Source: Symploca sp. SIO1C2 (GTDB lineage: Bacteria; Cyanobacteriota; Cyanobacteriia; Cyanobacteriales; Coleofasciculaceae). Taken from it: 64,000 nucleotides of DNA. Both the position numbers and the translations under genes were made by a program. Below, piece by piece: positions 26,869 through 35,714 of the stretch (positions are counted from its first letter, which is position 1; the number at the start of each line of letters is the position of its first letter). The notes beneath the pieces are model-generated. The model was not told where the DNA came from. It saw only the letters and a program-made list of their open reading frames with translations, and did not search any database. The stretch spans positions 96,985 through 160,984 of the forward strand of contig JAAHFP010000005.1 in NCBI GenBank assembly GCA_010672925.1, read 5' to 3'.

Positions 26869-27492
26869 ATGAATTTAATAGAACCTGATCCATTGCCACC
26901 TAAAGCGGTAGATGAGGATAATCCCCTCACTCTCCAAACAGATGAAGCAGTGTTTGCCACCTTTAAGGAAGGAAACATCAGCGCTTTAGGTATTCTCTAT
27001 AACCGTTATGGATTAATCGTATATCGTCTAGCAAATAAAATGCTGTCTAATTCCCAAGAGGCAGAAGACTTGACTCAAGAAGTTTTCCTCAGTCTCCAAG
27101 CTCGTCCTAATTATCAACAGAAGCGTGGTTCATTCTACAGTTATCTGATGATGCTAACCCGTTCACAAGCGATTGATCGATTGCGAAAGAAGACTTCTTG
27201 GTGGAAAAGGTGGCAAAATATGGGCAAAATGACAGAACTTGCTCATGAAATTAGCTTTTCTCTCCCTCTAGAAAAAGTATCTACTGATGAAAGAGCAAAA
27301 CGGGTTAATGAGGCACTAGAGCAATTATCAGCAAAACAACGCCAAGTGCTGGAACTAGCCTATTACGAAGGATTGAGTCATACCCAAATTGCTCAACGCT
27401 TAAATCTTCCCTTAGGAACAGTAAAAACTCACTGTCGCCGAGGATTGCTAAAACTTAGAGAAACTTTACGAGATTGGGTGGAAAAAGTATGA
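26869..27492 (+). CDS. ECF RNA polymerase sigma factor (SigK/SigG-like)
   Basis: The protein has 207 residues from the ATG at 26869, or 224 from a GTG at 26818; neither has a good ribosome site. Region 2 is clear (ALGILYNRYGLIVYRLANKML, EAEDLTQEVFLSL, AIDRLRKK), and region 4 is a standard helix-turn-helix (LSAKQRQVLELAYYEGLSHTQ, LNLPLGTVKTHCRRGLLKLR). Its stop codon overlaps the ATG of an RskA-like anti-sigma gene (ATGA), showing a co-translated pair. The likely regulon includes its neighbours, an NDH-2 and a DoxX protein, which points to redox or oxidative stress. Confidence 0.92.
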   Translation: MNLIEPDPLPPKAVDEDNPLTLQTDEAVFATFKEGNISALGILYNRYGLIVYRLANKMLSNSQEAEDLTQEVFLSLQARPNYQQKRGSFYSYLMMLTRSQAIDRLRKKTSWWKRWQNMGKMTELAHEISFSLPLEKVSTDERAKRVNEALEQLSAKQRQVLELAYYEGLSHTQIAQRLNLPLGTVKTHCRRGLLKLRETLRDWVEKV

Positions 27493-28232
27493 GTAAGACT
27501 CCTGAATCTTATAATCTCCAAGAGCTATTAGCAGGTTATGTCCTGGGGGATTTAGACGAAGCAGAACTTGCTTGGCTCAATCAACAATTAGCAGCTAATC
27601 CCAAATTAGAGGAGGAAATTAAACAAATCCAGGAAGCTTTAGCTTTGATGCCCTATGGTTTATCCTCAGAAGTACCTAGCAAAGACTTAGGTAGTCGTAT
27701 TTTAGCTTCAGCAGCAAAGCCTCACCAAGAATTTAAAATTTCTCTATTTCAATTAAATCGACTGGCTTGGTTAATAGCAACTATTACAACTTGTAGTACT
27801 ATTTGGTTTGGCTTTAATAGCTATAAATTACGTCATCAACTTACTCTAAAAGAAACAGAAATACTAAAACAACAGGAATTAACTGCTCTTTTGAGTCAAC
27901 CGAACAACCGTCTCATGGCTCTTAAAGGCATAGAGCAATCGACAACAGCTTCAGGCAGTTTGTTTATTGTTCCTGAACAAGAAAAAGCGATGCTAGTTAT
28001 CCAAAATTTACAACCTTTAACCGATAAACAAGTTTATCGTTTGTGGGCTGTATCTCAGGGTAAAAAAACCGGCTGTATTAACTTTAAACCGGATGATCAA
28101 GGTCTAGTAAGAGTGGAACTATCTCCTAAAGAGCTAACTAATGCTCAATCAGTTTTAATCACCGTGGAATCTCAACCTAATACCTTTGAACCCACAGGTA
28201 ACCCTGTTATAGCTAGCTATCAGTCTCTTTAA
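27489..28232 (+). CDS. RskA-like anti-sigma factor
   Basis: The protein has 247 residues from the ATG at 27489, which overlaps the sigma factor stop. The N-terminal cytoplasmic part (about 1-85; LQELLAGYVLGDLDEAELAWL) is an anti-sigma domain without the zinc-binding His/Cys set. One membrane helix lies at about 90-115. The outer part (about 150-247; VYRLWAVSQGKKTGCINFKP, VLITVESQPNTFEP) is the RskA C-terminal domain. In the family the protein holds its sigma factor inactive until proteolysis or reduction releases it. Translational coupling gives a fixed ratio with the sigma factor. Confidence 0.9.
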   Translation: MSKTPESYNLQELLAGYVLGDLDEAELAWLNQQLAANPKLEEEIKQIQEALALMPYGLSSEVPSKDLGSRILASAAKPHQEFKISLFQLNRLAWLIATITTCSTIWFGFNSYKLRHQLTLKETEILKQQELTALLSQPNNRLMALKGIEQSTTASGSLFIVPEQEKAMLVIQNLQPLTDKQVYRLWAVSQGKKTGCINFKPDDQGLVRVELSPKELTNAQSVLITVESQPNTFEPTGNPVIASYQSL

Positions 28233-28262
28233 GGAGGCAGAAGGCAGGAGGCAGGAGGCAGG

Positions 28263-28415
28263 GGGTGAGCGAAAAAAAGGGTGGGGAGCTGAGGGAGCTG
28301 GGGGAGCTGAGGGAGCTGAGGAAGCTGGGGGAGCTGAGGAAGCTAGGGGAGCTGAGGGAACTCATAATGTTTGGGCACAAAGCTCAAGAAATCCCACCCA
28401 AAATTTCGTTCACCC
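28263..28415. mobile_element. 153-bp non-autonomous element, second copy
   Basis: The outer parts match the element at 24925-25055 almost base for base, but the interior has a longer gagctgagg/gagctgggg tandem array. It is flanked by ggaggcagg on both sides (28254-28262 and 28416-28424), a 9-base match, although the target is itself repetitive. Confidence 0.8.
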
Positions 28416-28430
28416 GGAGGCAGGAGGCAG

Positions 28431-28459
28431 AACCCACCCCTAACCCTTCCCAGGAGGGG
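28431..28459 (+). repeat. 29-bp hairpin repeat, copy 2 of 6
   Basis: Same family as 23116-23144 with one base changed in the arm (cccttcc). Confidence 0.75.
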
Positions 28460-28513
28460 AACTGGAAGCCCGGATATATGATTTTTATGTGATTTCACTA
28501 ATATACATGTTAA

Positions 28514-29755
28514 ATGCACAAAAAAACTCGTGTAGTTATTGTTGGAGCAGGTTTTGGTGGCTTACAAGCTGCCCAATCCTTAGCTCATACTGAGACAGAA
28601 GTAATCTTAATTGACCGTCATAACTACCATACCTTTGTACCCTTACTCTATCAGGTAGCGACAGCAGGATTAAGTCCTGACCTAATAGCTATTCCCATCC
28701 GTAATCTTTTGCGACACTCTCTTAATACCAAATTCCTCAAAGCAGAAGTTGAACAGATTGATTTTGCGGTAAAATTGGTCAAAACTTCTGAGGGAGAAAT
28801 CCCCTATGATTTTCTCATCTTAGCTGCTGGTAGTCGTACCCAATTCTTTGGTATTCCTGGAGCTACTGACTATGCTTTTCCCCTGCGAACTCTTACTGAT
28901 GCCATCAATTTACGTAATCAGATTATTCATTGCTTTGAGAAAGCAGAAGGGGAATTAGATGACGCTAAACGACAGCAATTATTAACTATTGCTATTGTCG
29001 GTGGTGGTGCGACAGGGGTTGAATTAGCAGGAGCATTGGTGGAATTAGTCTTGGGTTCTCTGCAAAAGGATTACCCTCGACTCAATCCTCAAGAAGTTAA
29101 GCTGATTCTTCTACAATCTGGAGAGCGTTTACTGGTAGAGTTTGCTCCATCTTTAGGTAAGTATACATATCGCAAGCTACGCCAACTGGGTGTGCAAGTA
29201 ATGCTCAACTCAAAAGTCTGCCAAGTCAGTGCTGATGGTGTAGGTTTGCAAGATGATGTCTGGTTACCAGCAGCAACGGTGATTTGGTCAGTAGGATTGG
29301 CCGGTGCACTTCCCAATAGTTCAGCGACACCAACTCAAACTCGGAAGGGTAAAATCAAAGTTTTACCTAGCTTACAAGCATCTGAATATCCAGAAGTGTT
29401 TGTTATTGGAGACTTGGCTCACATTGAGCATAACCAGAAGCCTCTGGCTGGTGTTGCACCAGAAGCTCTTCAACAGGGGGTTTTTGTTGCTAGGAATATT
29501 CAACGGCGACTAAGGGGTAAGGAACTCAAACCTTTTAGCTACTTCAATAAAGGTAGATTGGCGATTATTGGCTGCTATTCCGGAGTGGGGAAAATTGGTG
29601 CTTTTAAACTGACAGGCTTCTTACCTTGGTTTATGTGGTTAGCAGTGCATCTAGTTTACTTACCTGATTGGCGTAATCGCTTGCTGATTCTGTTGAGTTG
29701 GCTACACGCTTATATTTTGGGTGATCGTTCGGTGCGTCTTATTTTATCTACTTAG
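28514..29755 (+). CDS. Type II NAD(P)H dehydrogenase (NDH-2)
   Basis: This 413-residue flavoprotein passes electrons from NAD(P)H to quinone without pumping protons. The FAD site is VVIVGAGFGGLQAAQSL at the N-terminus, the NAD site is IAIVGGGATGVELAGAL (about 160-176), and the late FAD contact is VFVIGDLAHIE. The C-terminal part has an amphipathic or hydrophobic segment (LPWFMWLAVHLVYLP) for membrane attachment. Length is usual for the group. It follows the sigma/anti-sigma pair after a repeat-filled gap and precedes DoxX by 116 bases, which fits a redox-balancing role. Confidence 0.92.
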   Translation: MHKKTRVVIVGAGFGGLQAAQSLAHTETEVILIDRHNYHTFVPLLYQVATAGLSPDLIAIPIRNLLRHSLNTKFLKAEVEQIDFAVKLVKTSEGEIPYDFLILAAGSRTQFFGIPGATDYAFPLRTLTDAINLRNQIIHCFEKAEGELDDAKRQQLLTIAIVGGGATGVELAGALVELVLGSLQKDYPRLNPQEVKLILLQSGERLLVEFAPSLGKYTYRKLRQLGVQVMLNSKVCQVSADGVGLQDDVWLPAATVIWSVGLAGALPNSSATPTQTRKGKIKVLPSLQASEYPEVFVIGDLAHIEHNQKPLAGVAPEALQQGVFVARNIQRRLRGKELKPFSYFNKGRLAIIGCYSGVGKIGAFKLTGFLPWFMWLAVHLVYLPDWRNRLLILLSWLHAYILGDRSVRLILST

Positions 29756-29762
29756 GTGGTAG

Positions 29763-29791
29763 AACCCACCCCTAACCCCTCCAAGGAGGGG
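29763..29791 (+). repeat. 29-bp hairpin repeat, copy 3 of 6
   Basis: Same family as 23116-23144, arm form cccctccaaggagggg. Confidence 0.75.
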
Positions 29792-29871
29792 AACCGAAGG
29801 CAGAAGGAACAAGAGTTTTCCATATTTTCTATTCCCTATTCTTTAGTAAAACATTTTCAGGAGATTTGACA

Positions 29872-30279
29872 ATGAATAGTACTTTTTCTAATCAAAATTT
29901 TAGGTTTTACTCTCTTTGGCTGCTACGGCTAATGTTGATAGCAATTTTTCTCTATCATGGTCTACCTAAAGCTATTTTTTGGTCAGCAGCATCAGAGAAG
30001 TTTATCGGATTTGGACTACCTGGTTTTCTCGGTCCGATTACTGGTATCGCTGAGGTAATTGCTAGTGTGCTGTTGTTATTCGGCTTGTACTGGCAAGCCG
30101 CCAATTTATTACTATTGTTTATTATTGCCGGAGCAATTGCAACTGTGCAACTTCCTGCATTTCTCGCAGATGCTAAAAAGGTTGCAGGGTTAGAAAGGGA
30201 TTTATTAATCTTGGTTGGGCATATAACTTTACTGGCTTTTAATCCTAAAGTGGAGAGAGTCAAAGCTCCTCAAGAATAG
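29872..30279 (+). CDS. DoxX family membrane protein
   Basis: The protein has 135 residues from the ATG at 29872, with an AGGAG ribosome site 8 bases before it. Four membrane helices are visible. The DoxX pattern is clear: LRLMLIAIFLYHGLPKA, FGLPGFLGPITGIAEVIASVLLLFG, LLLFIIAGAIATVQLP. DoxX proteins are small quinone-associated membrane proteins linked to redox or sulfur stress. Its place after NDH-2 fits a shared role in electron flow. A repeat-based inverted structure follows the gene. Confidence 0.9.
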   Translation: MNSTFSNQNFRFYSLWLLRLMLIAIFLYHGLPKAIFWSAASEKFIGFGLPGFLGPITGIAEVIASVLLLFGLYWQAANLLLLFIIAGAIATVQLPAFLADAKKVAGLERDLLILVGHITLLAFNPKVERVKAPQE

Positions 30280-30327
30280 GGTAGTGGCTTTTCTTGACAA
30301 CAGTTTGCTCTGCTATGGGGTACATTG

Positions 30328-30523
30328 TGATCCCCCTAAATCCCCCTTAGCAAGGGGGACTTTTTCTGGCACCGTAAGTCAAGAGTAACAATTAACAATT
30401 AACAAGTTTTTAATACCCGTGCTGTGATCAACATTGAACGCAGGCTTATAGTATATATCATGTTTATGAAGTATGTTATCAAATCTCAAAGTCCCCCTTT
30501 GAAAGGGGGATTTAGGGGGATCA
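30328..30523. repeat. Inverted repeat pair with gggggatttagggggatc arms
   Basis: The 21 bases tgatccccctaaatcccc... at 30328 are matched inverted at 30503-30523, and each arm also folds on itself (ccccctt/aaggggg). The 124 bases between the two 36-base arms contain no gene. It resembles a non-autonomous element or paired hairpins between the convergent DoxX and DCC genes. Confidence 0.8.
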
Positions 30524-30543
30524 AAAGCGATAACTGCTACATT

Positions 30544-30954
30544 TTATTGTTGCTCTTTAAGGCTACATCCGAAAGGCTCCGGTGCATGGTAGGTGGAGGA
30601 ACGCCTACCAAACCAGTTATACCGATTATCACGGACTTGTTCGTAGGCGCGATCACCTAACCATTTCATACCGGGAATTGCACGATAGGCATTGATAAAT
30701 AGATGACCCGCTGGCAACAGACGGGTGATTTCTTCAGCAGCATCGCTTCCTTGCCATTTTTGGGGAGGTGTTTGATCATCAAGTAAGATCATCCCCATTT
30801 CGCAATCTTGAGGCGTAATTCCCCATTTTTTGAGGTTTTCGTGGTCTTGCATCGGACTGTAGGCAAATAACTTTCCCCCATCAAACTGTTGGAGTAATTT
30901 GGTAAAGGTGGTACAGAGATTGCAGTCTCCATCGTAAATAACGAGATACTTCAT
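30544..30954 (-). CDS. DCC-family thiol-disulfide protein (DUF393)
   Basis: This 136-residue protein carries the DGDCNLC motif near its N-terminus (residues 8-14), the mark of the DCC family of thioredoxin-like proteins. FAYSPMQ and GMILLDDQ blocks follow as expected. The family is thought to carry out thiol-disulfide exchange. It is convergent with DoxX; DCC and DoxX genes are often neighbours, so the two may share a pathway. Confidence 0.9.
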   Translation of the reverse strand: MKYLVIYDGDCNLCTTFTKLLQQFDGGKLFAYSPMQDHENLKKWGITPQDCEMGMILLDDQTPPQKWQGSDAAEEITRLLPAGHLFINAYRAIPGMKWLGDRAYEQVRDNRYNWFGRRSSTYHAPEPFGCSLKEQQ

Positions 30955-31182
30955 CTATTTTTGGTTAATGTGTGTACGGAATAATGGCACTAATGATGAG
31001 GATTTGACTGCCAGAATGACAAGTTTTATTAGTGATAATTTTATCTAATTTTTCAATTATTTCACAAATATCAAGACTAAACCATGTTAAACTTTCCAAG
31101 CTTGAGAACTATTAGTAAATTAAGAAAATCTTGCTTAGCAAGGGAACTATGGTTCAATATTTAAGAAAAAACTACCACCACC

Positions 31183-32163
31183 ATGTCAGAACATACCAAG
31201 AATGATTCAGCACAACAGCATCCGAAGGAAGAATTTCTCGAATCATCAGTAGGAGTGAGCATTCCCGTCGCACCAGAGGGATTTAAATCTGGTTTTATTG
31301 CTATCGTCGGACGCCCTAATGTAGGTAAGTCTACCTTAATGAATCAATTGGTGGGACAAAAAGTTGCCATTACTTCCCCAGTGGCACAGACGACGCGCAA
31401 TCGCCTGCGGGGTATCCTGACGACACCAGCAGCACAGTTAATTTTTGTTGATACTCCTGGAATTCACAAACCCCATCACCAGCTAGGCAAGGTGTTGGTG
31501 CAAAATGCACGGATTGGTATCGAGTCGGTGGATGTGGTACTGTTGGTAGTGGATGGAGCAGTACCCGCTGGAGGAGGCGATCGCTTTATTGTTGATTTGC
31601 TGCAGCGTACCAAGACACCAGTAATTCTAGGTATTAATAAATCCGATCTACAAACCTCCGAATCCCTAGATGAAAGTTACCTTCAACTAGCTACTTCTCA
31701 AGATTGGCAAGTAACCAAATTTTCTGCTCTGACTGGCGATAACTTGGAAACTCTACAGCAACAGTTAATTGACAAGCTGGAACCAGGACCATACTACTAT
31801 CCACCGGATTTAGTAACAGACCAACCGGAACGTTTTATTATGGGGGAATTAATTCGGGAGCAAATTTTACTGCTGACTCGCCAGGAAGTGCCTCATTCAG
31901 TAGCAATTACTATTGATGTAGTGGAGGAAGCACCAAAGATTACTCGGATTTTGGCAACTATCAATGTGGAACGAGAGTCTCAAAAAGGAATTGTCATCGG
32001 GAAGAAGGGCAGTTTGCTTAAAGAAATTGGTAGTGCTGCTCGTCAACAAATTCAAAAGTTAATTGCTGGTAAAGTTTATCTAGAACTATTTGTCAAAGTA
32101 CAACCTAAATGGCGTCAATCTCGCCTCCTGTTGGCAGATTTGGGTTATAGGGTAGAGAATTGA
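31183..32163 (+). CDS. era: GTPase Era
   Basis: This 326-residue GTPase helps assemble the 30S ribosomal subunit by binding the end of 16S rRNA. G motifs are clear: GRPNVGKST (G1), DTPG (G3), NKSD (G4). The KH RNA-binding domain is at the C-terminus with GIVIGKKGSLLKEIG. An N-terminal extension of about 35 residues before the GTPase domain is polar and probably disordered; standard Era is about 300 residues. It stands alone, convergent with the sulfotransferase gene. Confidence 0.95.
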   Translation: MSEHTKNDSAQQHPKEEFLESSVGVSIPVAPEGFKSGFIAIVGRPNVGKSTLMNQLVGQKVAITSPVAQTTRNRLRGILTTPAAQLIFVDTPGIHKPHHQLGKVLVQNARIGIESVDVVLLVVDGAVPAGGGDRFIVDLLQRTKTPVILGINKSDLQTSESLDESYLQLATSQDWQVTKFSALTGDNLETLQQQLIDKLEPGPYYYPPDLVTDQPERFIMGELIREQILLLTRQEVPHSVAITIDVVEEAPKITRILATINVERESQKGIVIGKKGSLLKEIGSAARQQIQKLIAGKVYLELFVKVQPKWRQSRLLLADLGYRVEN

Positions 32164-32237
32164 TGGTTATTGCTTATTAATGGATAATTAATACTTGGTT
32201 AATTTTGTTTGTAAAGTTTACCATTGCTTCCGTTTAA

Positions 32238-32276
32238 GGCTCTCCCTCATGCCAGGGAAGCAGAGGAGGGAGAGCC
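32238..32276. terminator. Hairpin between convergent genes
   Basis: ggctctccctc and gagggagagcc form an 11-bp stem with a 17-base loop between the ends of era and the sulfotransferase gene. No T run follows in either direction, so it may act as a two-way transcript end or a processing site. Confidence 0.5.
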
Positions 32277-32309
32277 GTCAACATCTCACAATCTGAATTT
32301 TCCCTACTT

Positions 32310-33155
32310 TTACCAGGTAAAACCAAAATCTTGCTTCAGTTGCGTGATTTCATCTTGAAAAATAGCTGCTAGCATTTTCTCATATTTCTCTGGTATTTCT
32401 CTGGACTCTGTAGCATTGACTATAGTCTGGGCTAGTCTATAATATTTTGCTTCATTGCGTACTCCTAAAAAATCAAAAATTCTCATCAAGAGCTGTTCTG
32501 GTGCTTGTTGGATATCATCATAAAAACCAACAAATAAGTTGCCCTCTGGTAGACAAGAAGACCATTTATCAATCATTGCTGTATATCGCCCACAAGCGAG
32601 CTGGTATGGGTTATTAAAAAATTGCTCAAACTCTTGCTCTGATACTTCATCAAATTTTTTTCCTGCTTCTTTTAATAAATCTTTCTTGGCATGAGACCAA
32701 GCTCTATCGATAGGATTTCTAATCATTAAAATAATCTTGATATCAGGATTGAGAGTCAGCACGTCTTTAATCAGCTCAGTTTTCATTGCCGCATAAGTAG
32801 CTGTTGCCTCTCCTCTGATTTTGGGGAGATAAAATTCTCCGTGATATCTCAAGGTGGTAAAGTTTTTCCAGAGATATCTGATGGGATGCTCTCGGAAAAA
32901 CTGTAAGTACCAGCTCAATTCACTAGAACGATACATCGGAAATTCCGGCATATCGAGAAAGTTGAAATAGAATAGTTCTTTCGGTCTAGAGAAACCAATC
33001 TGCGGATGCTGCCTTAAACTCCAGTAGAGCCAGGTTGTACCTGTCCTTTGAGGACCGACAATCATAAAATTAGGAAAATTACTCAGGTCAAGGTTAGGAT
33101 TAGAGACCTTTACATATTGAAGATTTTGAATGATATCCTGGCTGATTCTTTTCAT
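32310..33155 (-). CDS. Sulfotransferase (PAPS-dependent)
   Basis: The protein has 281 residues from the ATG at 33155, which has an AGGGGTG ribosome-like site; a longer frame to 33218 only adds repeat-derived residues. The phosphosulfate-binding loop is VGPQRTGTTWLYW (about 31-43) and the 3'-phosphate site is IRNPIDRAWSHAKKDL (about 145-160). Such enzymes move sulfate from PAPS to a sugar, lipid or protein. It is the downstream end of a minus-strand polysaccharide locus, so a sulfated exopolysaccharide is the likely product. Confidence 0.88.
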   Translation of the reverse strand: MKRISQDIIQNLQYVKVSNPNLDLSNFPNFMIVGPQRTGTTWLYWSLRQHPQIGFSRPKELFYFNFLDMPEFPMYRSSELSWYLQFFREHPIRYLWKNFTTLRYHGEFYLPKIRGEATATYAAMKTELIKDVLTLNPDIKIILMIRNPIDRAWSHAKKDLLKEAGKKFDEVSEQEFEQFFNNPYQLACGRYTAMIDKWSSCLPEGNLFVGFYDDIQQAPEQLLMRIFDFLGVRNEAKYYRLAQTIVNATESREIPEKYEKMLAAIFQDEITQLKQDFGFTW

Positions 33156-33430
33156 AAACACCCCTAAAGAGAATGAAGAATGGAGAATGGAGAATGGAGA
33201 ATTGGGAATTGATGACAAGTTAAAAGATCGTAAGTGGTTTTATCTCCCTTGAAAACGACATTTTTATCTTAACTTGTGCCCGTCGCCTGTTGACCATTTT
33301 TTGAATTCAAAATTAAAAATGTAAAATTATCTTTTCTTAATGAATGCATTGATCAATTTTGGGTACAAGCCCCCACTAATTGTCTTCAATTTTGAATTGA
33401 TAATTTTTAATTTTGAATTGTTTTGACTCA

Positions 33431-34570
33431 CTAAATCTGCAACACCTGTAAATACTGACTGACCGCCTTATCTAGGGAAAAATCCGCAGCCCTCTGCTGT
33501 AGCAACAATACATCTTGGGGTTGCTCCAAGGTACTAGCAATAGCTTTTGCCATAGCTTGGATATCCCCCACGGGTACTAACTTGCCATACTTCCCTTGCT
33601 CCAAAATTTCTGCAGGTCCACTTTTACAATCTGTAGCAACTATGGGAGTTCCTCCTGCCATTGCCTCAATTAGCACCGTGGGTAGTCCCTCAAAAATTGA
33701 GGAAAGAACAAACACTGCTGCTTTAGCCATATAAGCATAAGGATTATAGACAAAGCCAGGTAAAGCTATGTCCGACTCTAGACCTAATTCTTGCACTAAA
33801 GCTTCGAGAGCTGGTCGATCTTGCCCCTCCCCCAAAATCAGCAATTTGGCAGCGCATTGTTGCCTAACTTGGGCAAAAGCTTTGATTAGAGTCGGAAAGT
33901 CTTTCTGGGCTTCTAAACGTCCTACAGCTAAAATTACTGGAGGTGAACCGGGTTTAAACCAAGGATGTCCAATGGGTTCAATTGCTTTTTGGCTCAGATT
34001 TGGGGTAACTACTGGATTGTAGATTACTTGCAGACTTTCCGAGGATAAGCCTAAATCCAGCAAATCTTGAGCTGCTCCCTGGGATACCGTAACCACTGCG
34101 TCAGCCCAGGGATAGAACCAGCGTGCTAAGTAGGGAGCCAGTCGTTTGCTTAGTTGAGTGGTTCTCTGAGACTCTTGAGAAAGGGTATTGTGTACACTCA
34201 CTACTGATCGAGTAGATACTCCAGCTAGCCGTCGAGACAACAAAGCCACGACATTTATATTTTCCATCGCTGAGAGCAGGGCTTGAGGTTGATTCTCTTG
34301 TAGGTACTTGATTAAGCCAGGGATACTCAGTAGCAGTCGTTTTGAGGCCAAATCTACCACTCGCACCTCTGGTGGCATCAAGGAAAGAAAAGCACCTTCT
34401 GCCTTGGCAACAACTAAGTCTACACTTAATCCCCGCTCAACAAAACCATAAGCTAAGTTAACTAATACTCTCTCCACTCCACCACCATCTAGGTAAGTGA
34501 TGAAAATTGCTAGTTTGTTGTTGGTTGTTGGTTGTTGGTTGTTTGTCGTTGGTTGTTTGTCGTTTGTCAT
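33431..34570 (-). CDS. Glycosyltransferase family 4
   Basis: The protein has 379 residues from the ATG at 34570; a TTG at 34597 overlapping the previous stop is the alternative. The N-terminal donor-independent half begins with AIFITYLDGGGVERVLVNLA, and the C-terminal UDP/GDP-sugar half has AVGRLEAQKDFPTLIKAF, ILGEGQDRPALE and SSIFEGLPTVLIEAMAGGTPIVA with the EX7E-type glutamates. Retaining GT-B fold. The first 18 residues (QPTTNNQQPTTNNK) come from acaacaacc repeats that have drifted into the frame. It lies in the exopolysaccharide locus. Confidence 0.9.
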   Translation of the reverse strand: MTNDKQPTTNNQQPTTNNKLAIFITYLDGGGVERVLVNLAYGFVERGLSVDLVVAKAEGAFLSLMPPEVRVVDLASKRLLLSIPGLIKYLQENQPQALLSAMENINVVALLSRRLAGVSTRSVVSVHNTLSQESQRTTQLSKRLAPYLARWFYPWADAVVTVSQGAAQDLLDLGLSSESLQVIYNPVVTPNLSQKAIEPIGHPWFKPGSPPVILAVGRLEAQKDFPTLIKAFAQVRQQCAAKLLILGEGQDRPALEALVQELGLESDIALPGFVYNPYAYMAKAAVFVLSSIFEGLPTVLIEAMAGGTPIVATDCKSGPAEILEQGKYGKLVPVGDIQAMAKAIASTLEQPQDVLLLQQRAADFSLDKAVSQYLQVLQI

Positions 34571-34593
34571 TCCCAATTCCCAATTCCCAATTC

Positions 34594-35310
34594 TCAATTA
34601 CCCTTCTGTTTTTTCAGAACCAGAATATAGTCCGTATTATCTGTAGCAACTTGACCAAAACTCAGTACCTTAACTGTTCCTGCAAGCAATTGCCACCATA
34701 AACCATATTTTTCCCTCATTCCTGTTTGACGGAAATTTTCGTACAAATCTAGATATTCGATGGATAAGTTATGATTCAAGGCAAATTGCTCTAGCTCTTT
34801 GGGGCTAATAGACAATCGGGAAAAGGTTTGAAAAGGACCAAAGTCATCTGTTCCTGCCCGCTTTTCCCCAAATATATATCGGTAAACCCAAACATGAAAC
34901 CAATGGGGAGTAAATTTGGTGATTAAGCCCCAGATAGATAAGACGTTAGGAAGGGCTAAAATAATAATGCCATCTTCTTTAACTGTTTGTACAAAATTCT
35001 TGAGGGCTAATTCCGGTTGGGGCAGATGTTCTAACAGATAAAAGCAAAGAATGACATCAAACTCACCAGCTGGTAGTGGGTAAGTTTGGATATCTCCCAA
35101 GATTTTTTCCTGAGCAACTGCATTTCTTTCCAGCTGCTTAGCGGAGATGTCCACACCAACAAAATGGGCATCTTGTGGCAGGTTAATTTCTGTAGCAGAA
35201 CCACAACCAGCCTCCAGTACTCGGAGTTTCCTAGGGTTAGTTAGCAATTTATCAACTACTTTTTGTAGTCTGAGCAACTCTGGTTTAGTTGGGATAGTTT
35301 CTGTAGTCAT
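34594..35310 (-). CDS. Class I SAM-dependent methyltransferase
   Basis: This 238-residue protein has motif I as [13 protein letters not shown] (about 34-46), motif II near FVGVDIS, and [17 protein letters not shown] (motif IV type). It likely methylates a sugar or a lipid carrier-linked intermediate in the surrounding polysaccharide pathway; the exact acceptor is unknown. It starts 404 bases after the O-antigen ligase gene, a gap filled by tandem repeats, and ends 23 bases before the GT4 start (or overlaps it by 4 if the TTG is used). Confidence 0.88.
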
Positions 35311-35312
35311 TG

Positions 35313-35713
35313 TTGTTTGTTGTTTGTTGTTTGTTGTTTGTTGTTTGGGAACTGGGAATTGGGAATTGGGAATTGGGAATTGGGAATTGGTAATCGGTGA
35401 GTGTAAATATTTCTCTATCTTCCCCAGCTCCCTCAGCTCCCCCAGCTCCCTCAGCTCCCCCAGCTCCCTCAGCTCCCCCAGCTCCCTCAGCTCCCTCAGC
35501 TCCCTCAGCTCCCTCAGCTCCCCCAGCTCCCTCAGCTCCCCCAGCTCCCTCAGCTCCCCCAGCTCCCCCAGCTCCCTCAGCTCCCTCAGCTCCCCATCTC
35601 CCCCAGCTCCCCATCTCCCCCAGCTCCCTCAGCTCCCTCAGCTCCCCATCTCCCCCAGCTCCCTCAGCTCCCCCAGCTCCCCATCTCCCCCAGCTCCCCA
35701 TCTCCCCCAGCTC
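35313..35713. repeat. Three stacked tandem arrays inside an operon gap
   Basis: From left to right: tgtttgt heptamers (35313-35347), aattggg heptamers (35348-35395), and about 32 copies of a 9-base unit cagctccct/cagctcccc with occasional catctcccc (35425-35713). The last array ends two bases before the stop codon of the O-antigen ligase gene. Long open frames run through it in several phases but are low-complexity. Confidence 0.95.
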
Positions 35714-35714
35714 T

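Noticed and set aside
30424..30660. Plus-strand frame of 78 codons
   Set aside because: Crosses the inverted repeat and the antisense of the DCC gene; not protein-like.
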